Of a DNA stretch of 64,000 nt, positions 28,452 through 37,924 are shown piece by piece. Numbering within the stretch: position 1 is the first letter of the stretch; the number at the start of each line of letters is the position of its first letter. This DNA is from CAVZOY01 sp963777095 (GTDB lineage: Bacteria; Actinomycetota; Actinomycetes; Mycobacteriales; Geodermatophilaceae): contig CAVZOY010000006.1 in NCBI GenBank assembly GCA_963777095.1, positions 558,001 to 622,000 of the forward strand. The letters are read 5' to 3'. Made by a program: the position numbers and the translations under genes. A model generated the notes under the pieces. The model was not told where the DNA came from. It did not search any database and saw only the letters and a program-made list of their open reading frames with translations.

Positions 28452-30286
28452 GTGGCCGGCCTGCTGGTCCTGGCCCTCGGCGCGCTGCTCACCACGACGG
28501 TGCGACGGCCTCGACGATCCTCCTGCGTCCGGAGTCCCGACTCGACGCGGCGGTCACCCTCGGTGTCACGGCGTCCGCCGGGGTCGCCGCCACGATGCTG
28601 GCCGCCGGGATGCCGGGCTGCTCCGGCCGGCCGTGGTCCTCGCCCTGCTCGGCCGCCTGGGCGTCGCCGCCTCCGCGGCGGTGTGGCGGCGCGGGGACGC
28701 GGCGCTCGCCGTGCGGGGGCGGCCGACTCCGGATCTGCGGGACCCCGCGCACGTGGCGGCGCCGCCCCTGGGCGGCCGGGCTCGTGCTGCTGGCCGGCCT
28801 GGCGCTGGGCTGGCAGCTGGTGGTGGCCCTGGTGCTCCCACCCTACGCCTACGACGCCCTGACCTACCACCTGACGACGGTCGCCACCTGGGTCCAGCAC
28901 GGTGACGTCGCGCCGTCGCCGCTGAGCCTCTGCTGCGCCTACTACCCGGCCACGCCCGAGCTGCTGATCGCCTTCCCGGTGCCGCTGCAGGGCAGCGACG
29001 TGCTCGTGAACACGGTCCAGGTGCCGTTCGTGCTGCTCGGGGCGGTCGCCACCGCCGGGCTCGCGCGGACCGCGGGGTCTCGCCGGTCCGCCGCGGCCGC
29101 GGCCGGCGCGCTGTTCGCGGTGACGCCGACGGTGCTCACCCAGGCCCCGACCGACTACGTCGACGTGCTGCAGACCGCGCTGGTGCTGGCGGCGCTGCAC
29201 TCGGTGACCCGCTTCGCGGTCAGCGGATCGGCGGCCGGCTGCTCGTGGCGGGCCTGGCCGCCGGCCTGGTGCTCGGATGAAGGGCACCGGCCCGGTCTGG
29301 GCCGTGGTGCTGGTCGCGGCGGCGGTCGTCGGCCGCGTGCTCGCCGTCCGGCGGGGTCGCCGGCGGCGCGCGGCGGCCGGGGCGCCCTCGTCCGCGGCCG
29401 GGACCGGCGCCGTGCTCGGCGGCTGGTGGTACCTCCGCAACGCGGCGACGACCGGCAACCCGCTGTACCCGTTCGACGTGCGGCTGCTGGGGCCGCACGC
29501 TGTTCGCCGGACCGATCGACCTCGGGGAGACCCTCACCGCCGCCGCGGGCGCGGACCCACCCGGCCCGTCGCCGTCGGCCTGAGCTGGGCCGCCGACCTG
29601 ACTTCCGTGGCGGCAGCGGCGCCTACGACTACCAGCAGCGCCTCGGCGGCCTCGGGCCGCTGTGGCCGTGGCTCGGCCTGCCCCTGCTGCTGCTCGGCGC
29701 GGCCGTCCTCGTCCGGCGACGCGCAGCGCCGCCCTGCTGCCCGTCGCCGCGGTCGCGGTGGTGTTGCTGCTCCAGCCCTACGCCTGGTGGGCGCGCTTCA
29801 CGCTGCCGCTGGCGGCGCTCGGGGTGCGATCGCGATCGCGCTGACCGCGACCGCCGCCGCCGGCGCCGGGTCCGGCAGGGCGCAGGCGGCGTCGCTCGCC
29901 CCGCCCTGGCCGGGTCGCGCTCTCGTCGTGGCGGTGGACCCGGCGGCGCGGGCCGAGCCGCTGCCGGCGACCCGGGTCGTCGCCTGTCGGCGCGCCGGAG
30001 CAGGAGCGGACGCTGGGGCGGCTGTTCCACCCCGAGTACGCCTTCCTCGGACGCAGGTGCCCGCGGACGCCACCGTCGTGGTCGACCTCGCGCCGAGCCC
30101 GGTCCGCTTCGTCTACCCGCTGTTCGGCCGCAGCTTCACCCGGACGGTGCTGCCCCCGGGGACGGGCCGCCCCCGGAGACGCCTGGGTGGTCACCTCGCC
30201 CGGCCGCCCGCTGGACCGGGTGGCGTCGCCACCCCGCGCCGGTCTCGGACGAGCGCGAGGTCCGCGTCTGGGCGCCGGGCGGCTGA
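28452..30286 (+). CDS. GT-C fold membrane glycosyltransferase (GT39-like), frame breaks
   Basis: A large polytopic protein of about 600 residues. Hydrophobic segments include AGLLVLALGALLTTTV, AGLVLLAGLALGWQLVVALV, VNTVQVPFVLLGAVATAGLA and LLVAGLAAGLVLGMKGTGPV. The first external loop has LPPYAYDALTYHLTTVATWV, with the acidic residue typical of lipid-phosphate-sugar-dependent GT-C enzymes. A soluble C-terminal tail follows, with DATVVVDLAPSPVRFVYPLFG. Such enzymes use polyprenyl-phosphate sugars on the outer membrane face. Breaks lie near 28510, 28680, 29230, 29370, 29500, 29610, 29720, 29830 and 30000. The start GTG 28452 is two bases after the previous stop. Confidence 0.7.
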
Positions 30287-30291
30287 GCACG

Positions 30292-30297
30292 TAGGGT
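30292..30297 (+). promoter_or_regulatory. Candidate -10 (TAGGGT) for the downstream glycosyltransferase
   Basis: TAGGGT ends seven bases before GTG 30305 and shortly after the stop of the previous gene, consistent with a leaderless start for a separate transcript. Confidence 0.4.
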
Positions 30298-30304
30298 CTG
30301 TGCC

Positions 30305-31199
30305 GTGCCGGAGGTCTGCTCGTCATGCCGGTCTGGCGACCCCGAGCCGGTGGCTGCACGAGGCGGTCGGCAGCGCCCTCGCCGCGCGGCGTCGACCTCG
30401 AGCTCGTCGTCGTCGACGACGGCAACGACAGCCGGTCGCCGACCTGCTCGCCGGCCGTCGACGACCCCCGGCTCGTGCACGTGCGCGTCGAGCACGGCGG
30501 CGTCTCCGCCGCCCGCAACGCCGGCACTGCGAGGCGCGGCCGGGCGGTTCCTCCGCTTCGTCGACGCCGACGACGTGCTGCGAGCCGGGCAGCACGCGCA
30601 CGGCTGCGCGAGCTGGCCGCGACGGGCACGATCACCTACGAGGACACGCTCGTGTGCGACGAGGAGCTGCGGCCGGACAAGCCGCATCTCGTCGCGGCTG
30701 AGCGGCGACGTCGCCGTGCCGATGCCTGCTCGGCCGGTTCGACAGCCGGCACGTGTCCATGCTGTTCCCGCGCGAGGTGGTGCGGCGGGCCGGACCGTGG
30801 GACCCGCGGCTGCGGGTGCGCCGAGGACTTCGACTTCGTGCTGCGCTGCCTGGAGCACGCGCCCGGTGGTACCGGGCGAGGGCACCGCCACCCACTACCG
30901 GCGCCACGACGCGTCGGCCACGCGCAGCGCCGGGCGGTGCCGACGCCGCAGTCGGGCGTCGCGCGGCATCGTCGGCCGGAGTTCTTCGAGCGGCACCCCG
31001 AGCTGCGCGGCACGCGAGGTGCGAGCGCGGGCCGCGCGGCGGCATGCACGGCGCCGAGGCCCGGACAGCGCTGCACCAGGACCGCCCCTGGTCGCGCGGC
31101 GCCGGGCGGCTGCCGCTCGTGCGGCTCGCGCCGCGCGAGGCGGCGGGCGTGTACCTGCGGGCCGCCCGGCGTGCGGTCGGCTCAGTGGTGCAGCCATGA
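30305..31199 (+). CDS. GT2-like glycosyltransferase, many frame breaks
   Basis: A GT-A family-2 enzyme. Across frames it reads LVMPVWRP, then WLHEAVGSAL, VDLELVVVDDGND, VHVRVEHGGVSAARNAG and the metal-binding RFVDADDVL. A middle segment has TITYEDTLVCDEELRPDK, then VSMLFPREVVRRAGPWDPRL and the catalytic REDFDFVLRCLEHAP. The C-terminus is RAARRAVGSVVQP. Breaks near 30325, 30405, 30450, 30530, 30590, 30700, 30820 and 30935 suggest poor local sequence. The 3' end overlaps the convergent deacetylase gene by 18 bp. Confidence 0.75.
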
Positions 31200-31923
31200 G
31201 CTCGAACCACGGCTCGCGCACGGGCCGCCCTGCGGCGACGCAGCGCGCTGATCGGCACCGGCTGCAGCCCCCGGCCGCGAGCATCGTCGAGCAGCCGCTC
31301 GAGCAGCTCGGGCTGCGTGGGCGGCGGCGGCGGCGGCGGGATCGACGGCGTCGGCGGCGCCGTCGTGCAGCAGGACGACCGCGCCCGGTCCGCAGCCCGG
31401 CGCGCGCGTGCGCCAGCTGCTCGGCGATCGGCGGGTCGCTGCCAGTCGTGCGCCGACGTCGACCACAGCAGCGGCCGCATGCCCGCGGCCCGGCAGGCCA
31501 GCACGCGTCTGCGGGTCCTGCTTGCCGTAGGGCGGCCGGAACCACGCGCACGCGCACGCCGAGCACGGCTTCGAGGTCGCGCCGGCCCCGCCGCAGCGGA
31601 GCGGAACTGCTCCCGAAGGCGACGCCGCGCAGCTCCACGTGCCGGTCGCCGTGCAGCCCGACCTCGTGCCCGGCGGCGACCACGCGCCGGGCGAGCTCCG
31701 GGTGCGCGCGGACGCGCTCGGCGACGAGCAGGAACGTCGCGCGCACGTCCCGTGGCGCCAGCACGTCAGCACGGCGGGGGTGAGCCGCGGGTCCGGGCCG
31801 TCGTCGAAGGTGAGCGCCACCAGCGGGCCGGTGTCGACACGAGGTCGTCGACCGGAGCGCGGCCCGCGCGGCCCGCCGGAGCACGCCCGTCGGACCCCAC
31901 CGGTCCAGGGCTGCGCTGGTCAC
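31182..31923 (-). CDS. NodB-type polysaccharide deacetylase, frame breaks
   Basis: A carbohydrate-esterase-4 domain without a recognisable signal peptide. VALTFDDGPDPRLTPAVL carries the catalytic Asp and metal Asp. DVRATFLLVAERVRAHPELA and AGHEVGLHGDRHVELRG (HxxxH-like metal ligands) follow. WFRPPYGKQDPQTL is the RxPY motif, then LLWSTSAHDW and GAVVLLHDGAADAVDP with the active-site LHD. Breaks are near 31835, 31780, 31535 and 31430. GTG at 31923 starts it. It would remove acetyl groups from the locus glycan or peptidoglycan. Confidence 0.8.
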
Positions 31924-32066
31924 CGGCGGAGCATGACAGTTCTGGACGGCGGGGCCCTCGATCGGGTCGTCCGCGTGCCGTTCCCTGGTGCACGGGGACG
32001 TGGCCAGGACACAATCCCGTCCGTGCGCGCATCCGAGCGGGGGACGGCCACGGCGCCCCCGGGCTC

Positions 32067-33156
32067 GTGACCGGCTACCGCCCGTGGCTGGACGGCATCC
32101 GTGCGGTGGCGGTCCTCATGGTGGTCGTCCAGCACACGATGGGGGCGACCCGGCTCAACCTCGGATTCGTCGGGGTCGGGCTCTTCTTCGGCCTCTCCGG
32201 GTACCTGATCACGTCCCTGCTGCTCGACGAGCGGGCCGACCGGGGCAGCGTCTCCCTGTCGCGGTTCTACCTGCGTCGCGCCGCACGCCTCGTCCCGGCG
32301 CTGCTGCTCGTCCTCGTGGTCTGCAACCTGATCTTCTTCCTCCAGGGCGACCTCACCCCGCTGCGCGGTTCGATCCCGGCGGCCACGTACACGACCAACT
32401 ACGTGCAGGTCGTCGACGACGACTTCGTGCAGGCCTACGGGCCGACCTGGTCGCTGGCCGTCGAGGAGCACTTCTACGTCCTGTGGCCGTTGCGCTGCTC
32501 TGGATGGTGCGTCGCGGCGGCCTGCGGACCGCGCTGCGGGTCACGCTCGTCGCGTGCGTCGTCTCGCTTGAGCTGGCGGGTCGTCCTGGCCGTCCTGTCC
32601 GCACCGCCGATCCTGCTGTCCGTCGGGCAGCCTCGAGCGTGCCGACGCGCTCCTGTACGGATGCGCCGCTGCGATCGCGCTGCGCATGGGCTGGCGTCCG
32701 CGTCGGTGGATGGTCTGGCTCGGCATCGCCGGGATCGGCGCCTCGACGGTGCTGTTCACCGAGGAGCCGTATCCGGTCCTGGTCGTGAGCAGCGCGGTCG
32801 TCGGTCTGGCCTCCGCGGCCATGGTCGTCGGCATGGACTACGCGGCACCCGCGTGGATGCGGCGCTGCCTCTCGTGGCGCCCCGTCGTCTTCATCGGCGT
32901 CATCTCCTACGGCATCTACCTGTGGCACGGGCCGCTGATGCGGATCGTCCAGAACGCCGCCGAGACCGGCCGCGCCTGGCGCCTGCTCGCCGCCCTGATC
33001 GCCATCGCGGTGGCGGCGCTGTCCTACCGCTTCGTCGAGGCGCCGATCCGGGCCCGCGTGCGCCGACGGACCCAGGGCGTCAGGGCGTCGGTGCCCGGTC
33101 CGGATCCCGCGGAGAGTCGGACGACGGCACGGGTGGCCGAGACGGACGCCGGCTGA
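32067..33156 (+). CDS. Acyltransferase 3 membrane protein, one or two frame breaks
   Basis: An OafA-like O-acyltransferase with about ten membrane segments. The start is YRPWLDGIRAVAVLMVVVQH with the catalytic His; the usual FH is QH here. LFFGLSGYLITSLLLDE, LRRAARLVPALLLVLVV and PTWSLAVEEHFYVLWPL are hallmarks. The last helices contain FIGVISYGIYLWHGPLM and YRFVEAPIRARVRRR. One break lies near 32495 and another near 32640. GTG at 32067 begins two residues before the family-typical sequence. Its last 77 bp overlap the convergent GT2-GtrA gene. Confidence 0.85.
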
Positions 33157-34271
33157 CGACCGCCCGCGTCGCCGTCCCCACGGGGTGCGCCGGCCCGTAG
33201 ACGACCAGCGAGACGAAGCAGAAGCGGGCGACGAACGCGAGCAGCAGCGTGGCGGCCTGCGCCAGCGTCGAGGGCAACGAGAACTGCTCGACGAGCAGGA
33301 TCAGCAGGGGGATCCGGACCGCCGTGTCGATGTTGTTGTAGAGCAGGCTCTGCACGAACCGCACCGGCGCGCGGTGCCGGCCGTTCCTCAGGTCGCGGAA
33401 GACGAAGCGTTCCTGCATCAGGAAGTTGTGGACGATCGCGACCTCGGTGGCGATCACCGCGGCCGGCACGTAGTGCACGCCGGCGAGGTGGATCAGCGAC
33501 CACATGAGCGCCAGGTTGAGCAGCGTGCCCAGGATGCCGACCGCCGCGAACCGCGACATCCGGCCCATGCGGAGGGCCGCCATCTGGTACAGGAAGCTCG
33601 CTCCGTTGCGCCAGGACGCCTTGCTCTCGCCGGCGAGCGCGCTCTCCGAACGCGAACGGGACCTCGACGACCCTCAGCTCGTGCCGGGCGAGGATCTCCA
33701 GCAGGATCTTGAAGCCGCGGGGCCGGAGCCGGTCGAGGTCGACGGCGGACCGACGGACGCAGAAGAACCCGGTCATCGGGTCGGTGCAGACCCGCGCCAC
33801 CCGGCGCGGGAAGCAGGCCCGGGCGAGCAACGTCGACCCGCTCGAGACGGTCCGCCGCCACGACGACGACAGCCCGGACGAAGTCCCCGCGCCGCAGTAC
33901 CGGCTGGCCACCACGAGGTCGACGTCGTCCGCCGCGCTCCGGAGCAGCGGCGCGAGCTCCGGGGGGTGCTGCAGGTCGCCGTCCATGACGACGACGTGGT
34001 GCCGCGGGCGGCGGCGATCCCCGCCGCCACGGCGCCGGCCAGGCCGCCGGTGCGCTCGGCGCCCTCCCGGTGGATCAGCCGGACGGGCAGCGTGCTGGCT
34101 CCGCCACCTCCCGGACCGGTCCGGGGTGTCGTCGGTGGAGTCGTCGACGAACAGGATCTCCACGTCCGTGCGCCCGGCGAAGGCGACGCCGAGACGGTGC
34201 ACGAGGGCGGCGACGTTGCCGGACTCGTCGAAGGTGGGGACGACGATCGTCGTGTCCACGGGTGCGCTCAC
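33080..34271 (-). CDS. GT2 (dolichol-phosphate-mannose-synthase-like) fused to a GtrA membrane domain
   Basis: The N-terminal GT2 domain starts TTIVVPTFDESGNVAALVHR, then VEILFVDDSTDDT, VVVMDGDLQHPPELAPLL and DVDLVVASRYCGAGT. TDPMTGFFCVRRSAVDLDRL and RGFKILLEILARHELRVVEV complete the polyprenyl-phosphate sugar synthase pattern. After a break near 33640 the C-terminal GtrA-like domain has four hydrophobic segments, RFAAVGILGTLLNLALMWSL first and FVARFCFVSLVVYGP last. The product would be a polyprenyl-phosphate sugar for external GT-C enzymes such as that at 28452. The start at GTG 34271 is set by GGAGGT seven bases upstream. It is the last gene of the 37735-33080 reverse operon. Confidence 0.83.
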
Positions 34272-34310
34272 GGGTGCGACCTCCACCTCCTCTCGGTCGG
34301 CGGACGACGG

Positions 34311-35507
34311 CTACGGCGGCGCGCCGGGGGGGGGGAGGACCGGCGCGGGACGGGCCGGCCGACTGTGCCACGCCGCCGTCGACGCGAGGAAGACGTCGGC
34401 TGCCGCCGTCGACGGCGCACTCCACGAACTCGGGGCGGCCGCTCCATCGGGATCTCCACGCGTGTGGAGTGACCGGAGACGGCGACCGAGGACAGCAGGG
34501 CGGAGCTCCAGCAGGATGCCACCAGCGAGGGTCGTGGGGCGCTCGGTGCTCAGTTCCCACACCCTGATGACGAGGTCGTGCAACAGGTAGAAGGCGAAAA
34601 CCACTCCCCCAACCGCACGAACGTCCGGCGGGCGAAGAGGGACCTCTCGCCGTCGACTCGCGCTGCGCCACCGCGACGACGAGGAGAGAGGAACGACGAG
34701 GAGGGCGGTCGTCCAGCGGATCCCGTCGAGAGACCCGGACGACCACGGCTGCACCGGCCAAGCCCAGCGCACTCCGAGCGGAGACCGGAGTCCGCTGTCC
34801 CGAGAGGATCGCGAGAGCACCGAGGCAGCCGAGCACGAACTCGGGGAGTCGCGAGACGGGAAGATGTGGATCATCCACAGCTCGGTCTCCACATCGACAC
34901 CCAACACCACGGCCAGTGTCGGCGGGACGGTCACCAGCCCTGCCATGACCAGCCGATGCCAACCGCCCGGCGGCGGTGAGACGGCCGAGGGCGGGATGCA
35001 GGAGCGGGAAGAGGGCGTAGAAGAAGGCCTCGACCGAGAGTGACCATGCTGGCCCGTCGATGCCGTGGAACACCCGGATCTCGGGGATCCAGGACTGCAG
35101 CAGGGGCAGTCCCGTCACGAACTCGCCGCCGCCCACCTGCGGCTTCCGCCGACCGTCGCGATCACCGCGGTGACCACCGCACCGAGGATCCAGGCCACCA
35201 CGTAGTTGGGGACGCGCGCGGCTCGCCGGCGATAGAAGACCCGCTTCTGCTGGCGGGGCCCCCCACCCAGGTGAGTACGAAGCCCGAGAGCACGAAGAGA
35301 ACCCCACACCCGCGACCCCGACGTCGAACAGGTCGGCCCCTCGCCCCGCGATTCCCTCCGGCAGCAGCGCCGGCACGTGGACGAAGAACACCATCGTGGC
35401 GGCAATCGCGCGGAGGCCGGTCAGCGAGTGAGGCGGCGCCGCCGCGGTCGACGGGGGACGAGTACGGCTTCGAGGTGGGCCGGGCGCCCCTGGCTCCGGG
35501 GAATCAC
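34311..35507 (-). CDS. Acyltransferase 3 membrane protein, frame breaks
   Basis: A third OafA-like enzyme. LTGLRAIAATMVFFVHVPAL is the first helix with the catalytic VH. FVLSGFVLTW, RVFYRRRAARVPNYVVAWIL and IDGPAWSLSVEAFFYALFPL follow, then RLPEFVLGCLGALAIL and VVFAFYLLHDLVIRVWEL near the end. Breaks lie near 35440, 35310, 35270, 35150, 34975, 34740 and 34600. GTG at 35507 is proposed because it overlaps the preceding small gene's stop (GTGA). The stop is TAG at 34313-34311. The segment after the last helix is unusually long and may be out of frame. Confidence 0.75.
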
Positions 35508-35729
35508 GGTCCGCCGCCCCGGGCCAGCCAACGCCGGCGCACGCTCGTGACCAGCACCGCGCCGAGGACCAGCGCCACCACGGTCCCCACCACCGCCGCG
35601 GCGATGCCCACCGCGCCGCCCACCCGCGCCCAGAAGACGACTCCCCACACGTCCGCGGCGATCAGGAGCGCGCCGAGGACGTACAGCGGCAGGGCAGAGC
35701 CAGCGCGCGCGGGGACGTCCGCCGTCCAT
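35504..35729 (-). CDS. Small two-helix membrane protein, one frame break
   Basis: About 74 residues from an ATG at 35729 that overlaps the LCP stop (TGATG). After MDGGRPRARW and one indel near 35690 it reads LPLYVLGALLIAADVWGVVF and VGTVVALVLGAVLVTSVRRR, two hydrophobic helices with a basic end. No family recognised. It lies between an LCP protein and an acyltransferase and is coupled to both. Confidence 0.5.
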
Positions 35730-36895
35730 CAGTCCGGGTTCGCGGCGAACTCGTCGAGGTGCACGCCCAACGTGTCGACGCGGAGGTAGTTCCACAGCCG
35801 TGCCGCCCGCTCCTCGTCCAGGTCGTGCACGGGGATCCCGTCGACCGTCGCCGGCTCCGCGAGAGGAACGGTGATCATGTCCGGCTTCCCGACATCGCGC
35901 AGATCCACGGCCAGGCGGGTGAGGAAGGCGTCGTCGACCGTGTCGTCCACCCGCAGCGAACGGGTGAGCAACCCGACGAGTCCGTTCAGCCGCCCCAGGT
36001 TGGACAGGAGTCCCTGCTCCCGCACGCGCTCGAAGAGAGCCTCGATCACCTGCTGCTGGCGGGGCACGGCCGACGCCTCGTCGGTCTCCACGCGCGGACT
36101 GCGCATGTAGGCCAGGGCCTGGTCGCCGTCGAAGTGGTGCGTGCCGGGGGTGAACCGCTGCCCTCGGGCGCTGTGCGTGTCCGGGACCTCGACGGTGATG
36201 CCGCCGATGACCTCGGTGAGGGCGCGGAACGCCTCCAGGTCGAGGTCGGCGTAGTGGTCGATGCGGACGCCGCTCATGTCCTCGACCGCGGCGACCAGTG
36301 ATTGCGGTCCGCCGCTCGTGAACGCCTGCCGGAGCGTGCCCACCGACTCGGCGCCGCCCTCCACGCGGAGGTTGGCGGGCAGGGAGACGAACTGCAGCCG
36401 CTGCCGGTCCTGGGTGACGTGCCCCAGGCCGATCATGTCGGGTTCACCCTCCTCGGGCGCACCCGGCGAGGTGTCCAGACCGACGAGCAGGAAGGTGAGC
36501 GAGCCGTCGACCGGGGCCGGCCGGTCCCCCTCGGGGAAGACCCCCGACACGCGGTCGACGTCGCCGGTGACCCTGCTGGCCGTCCACGCCGACGCCGCCA
36601 CCAGGGCGCCGGCGACGCCCAGGAGGGCGACGAGGAAGCCGCCGAGCACCCTCAGCCCCCGGGCACGGGGGCCGCGCCACGGGGGCGGGCCGGTCCTGCG
36701 CGACCGATCTCGAGGCGGCCGGGGCGGCGGACTGCTGCGGCGACGGGGCGGTGGTGGTGGCGGCGAGGCCCGAGGCTTCGGATGGCGCCGGGGAGGGGCG
36801 TCCCGCACGCCCGGGAGGTAGCCCTCCGAGTCCGGACGGAAGGCGGAGCGCCGGGCCGTCGTCCGTGATCCACGGACGCCCCGTTGATAGGCCAT
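35729..36895 (-). CDS. LytR-CpsA-Psr family protein with altered active-site motif
   Basis: LCP enzymes transfer lipid-linked glycans to peptidoglycan. The N-terminal 80 residues are cytoplasmic, Pro/Arg-rich (runs of prolines near residue 45), then a membrane helix VLGGFLVALLGVAGALVAAS. The extracellular LCP domain has SLTFLLVGLDTSPG, FVSLPANLRVE, GVRIDHYADLDLEAFRALTE and FTPGTHHFDGDQALAYMR with RQQQVIEALFERV. The usual RSDT reads EPDM and the usual SIPRD reads SLPAN, so two conserved charged residues are missing, whereas the later Tyr-Met-Arg and RQQ parts are kept. ATG at 36895. It is in one operon with the SGNH protein upstream. Confidence 0.85.
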   Translation of the reverse strand: MAYQRGVRGSRTTARRSAFRPDSEGYLPGVRDAPPRRHPKPRASPPPPPPRRRSSPPPRPPRDRSRRTGPPPWRGPRARGLRVLGGFLVALLGVAGALVAASAWTASRVTGDVDRVSGVFPEGDRPAPVDGSLTFLLVGLDTSPGAPEEGEPDMIGLGHVTQDRQRLQFVSLPANLRVEGGAESVGTLRQAFTSGGPQSLVAAVEDMSGVRIDHYADLDLEAFRALTEVIGGITVEVPDTHSARGQRFTPGTHHFDGDQALAYMRSPRVETDEASAVPRQQQVIEALFERVREQGLLSNLGRLNGLVGLLTRSLRVDDTVDDAFLTRLAVDLRDVGKPDMITVPLAEPATVDGIPVHDLDEERAARLWNYLRVDTLGVHLDEFAANPD

Positions 36896-36963
36896 GAGGC
36901 ATCCTTTGCGCGTCGACGTTGCGAGACAAGGCCTGTCCGCATGTCTCTCGGAGCGGTCGGCGC

Positions 36964-37735
36964 TCAGTCTCCCGGCTCGCCGGTCCGGGCGCGCTCCAGC
37001 ACGCTCGCCATCTCCTGCGCGATGACCCGGTGGCCGTCGTCCGTGGGATAGCTCCCGGGCTCGGCGCCGTCGTCGCTGAACCACCGCTCGGCGAGCGGGT
37101 CCACGAACGGCACGTCCTGGTCCGCGGCCGCCTGACGCACACCGTCGGCTGCGGCCAGGAGACTCGGGGGCGGTGCATCGCCGGTCCAGGCCGGGCCGAC
37201 GGCGAGGAGCTGCGCCTGCCGGCCACTCGGAGCGTGCGGCCTCGAAGGTGCGTCCGGCGGCCGCGCGCACGTCCTGGATGGATGCGATGTCGCTCTCGGA
37301 GCCGAAGAAGATCACCGTGTCCGGAGGCGCGGCGCCCGCGGAGCGGGCCAGGTCGGCGAAGGTCCGCCCCTGCTCGTCCGTCTGCAGGTAGCCGGCGCCG
37401 ACCGACGCCGCGGGCGTGAACGTCGCGGGCTGTCCGCCGTCCACCAGACGTCGCTGGAGCACGGCGGTCCAGTTCGCCGATCCCCTGCCGCCTGACTCCG
37501 TTCCCGCGGTCCAGGCGTCCCCCACGACGAGCACGCGGACGGCCCCGGCCCGGGGGGCGGAGGAGGACGACGGAGCGGGCGCGCCGGCCGAGGACGTGTC
37601 CGCCGTCGAGGGCGGCGCATCGGTCGTCGACGCCGTCGGGTTCAGCACCTGGGGGAGGAAGAGGGCGACCGCCACGGCGCAGAACGCGATCGCTATCCAG
37701 GCCCACCGGGGCGCCTCGGGCATCCGCGGCACCAT
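36964..37735 (-). CDS. Membrane-anchored SGNH-fold protein lacking the nucleophile Ser
   Basis: One N-terminal helix (PRWAWIAIAFCAVAVALFLPQ) is followed by a Ser/Pro/Thr-rich linker and an extracellular SGNH domain. Block I reads VLVVGDAWTAG, with Ala where the catalytic Ser of GDSx should be. DTVIFFGSESDIASI and LAVGPAWTG are the later blocks, and FVDPLAERWFSDDGA with DDGHRVIAQEMASVLERA supplies the usual Asp/His pair. One frame break lies near 37210. A paralogue lies at 50501. Losing the nucleophile suggests ligand binding or an alternative chemistry rather than ordinary esterase activity. It is the first gene of the LCP-acyltransferase-GT operon. Confidence 0.72.
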
Positions 37736-37924
37736 GGTCCGTCGCTACCCATCGACGTCCGGCGTCACCCGCTGACGACCGACCGGGGCGACAGGTGAGG
37801 CGCCCGGGGTCGTAGTGGCGGCGTGGGCGGATGCGGGACCGTCTCGTCCCCGAACAGCCGAGAACCGGGACGCCACCTGGGCGTCTCGTCCCGGGCCGGG
37901 CGCCCACCTCGACCGGGAGTCGCG

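Noticed and set aside
37823..37924. Upstream GTG start for the secreted protein
   Set aside because: It would place 34 polar residues before the signal peptide, and a GGGAG lies directly before the TTG at 37925.
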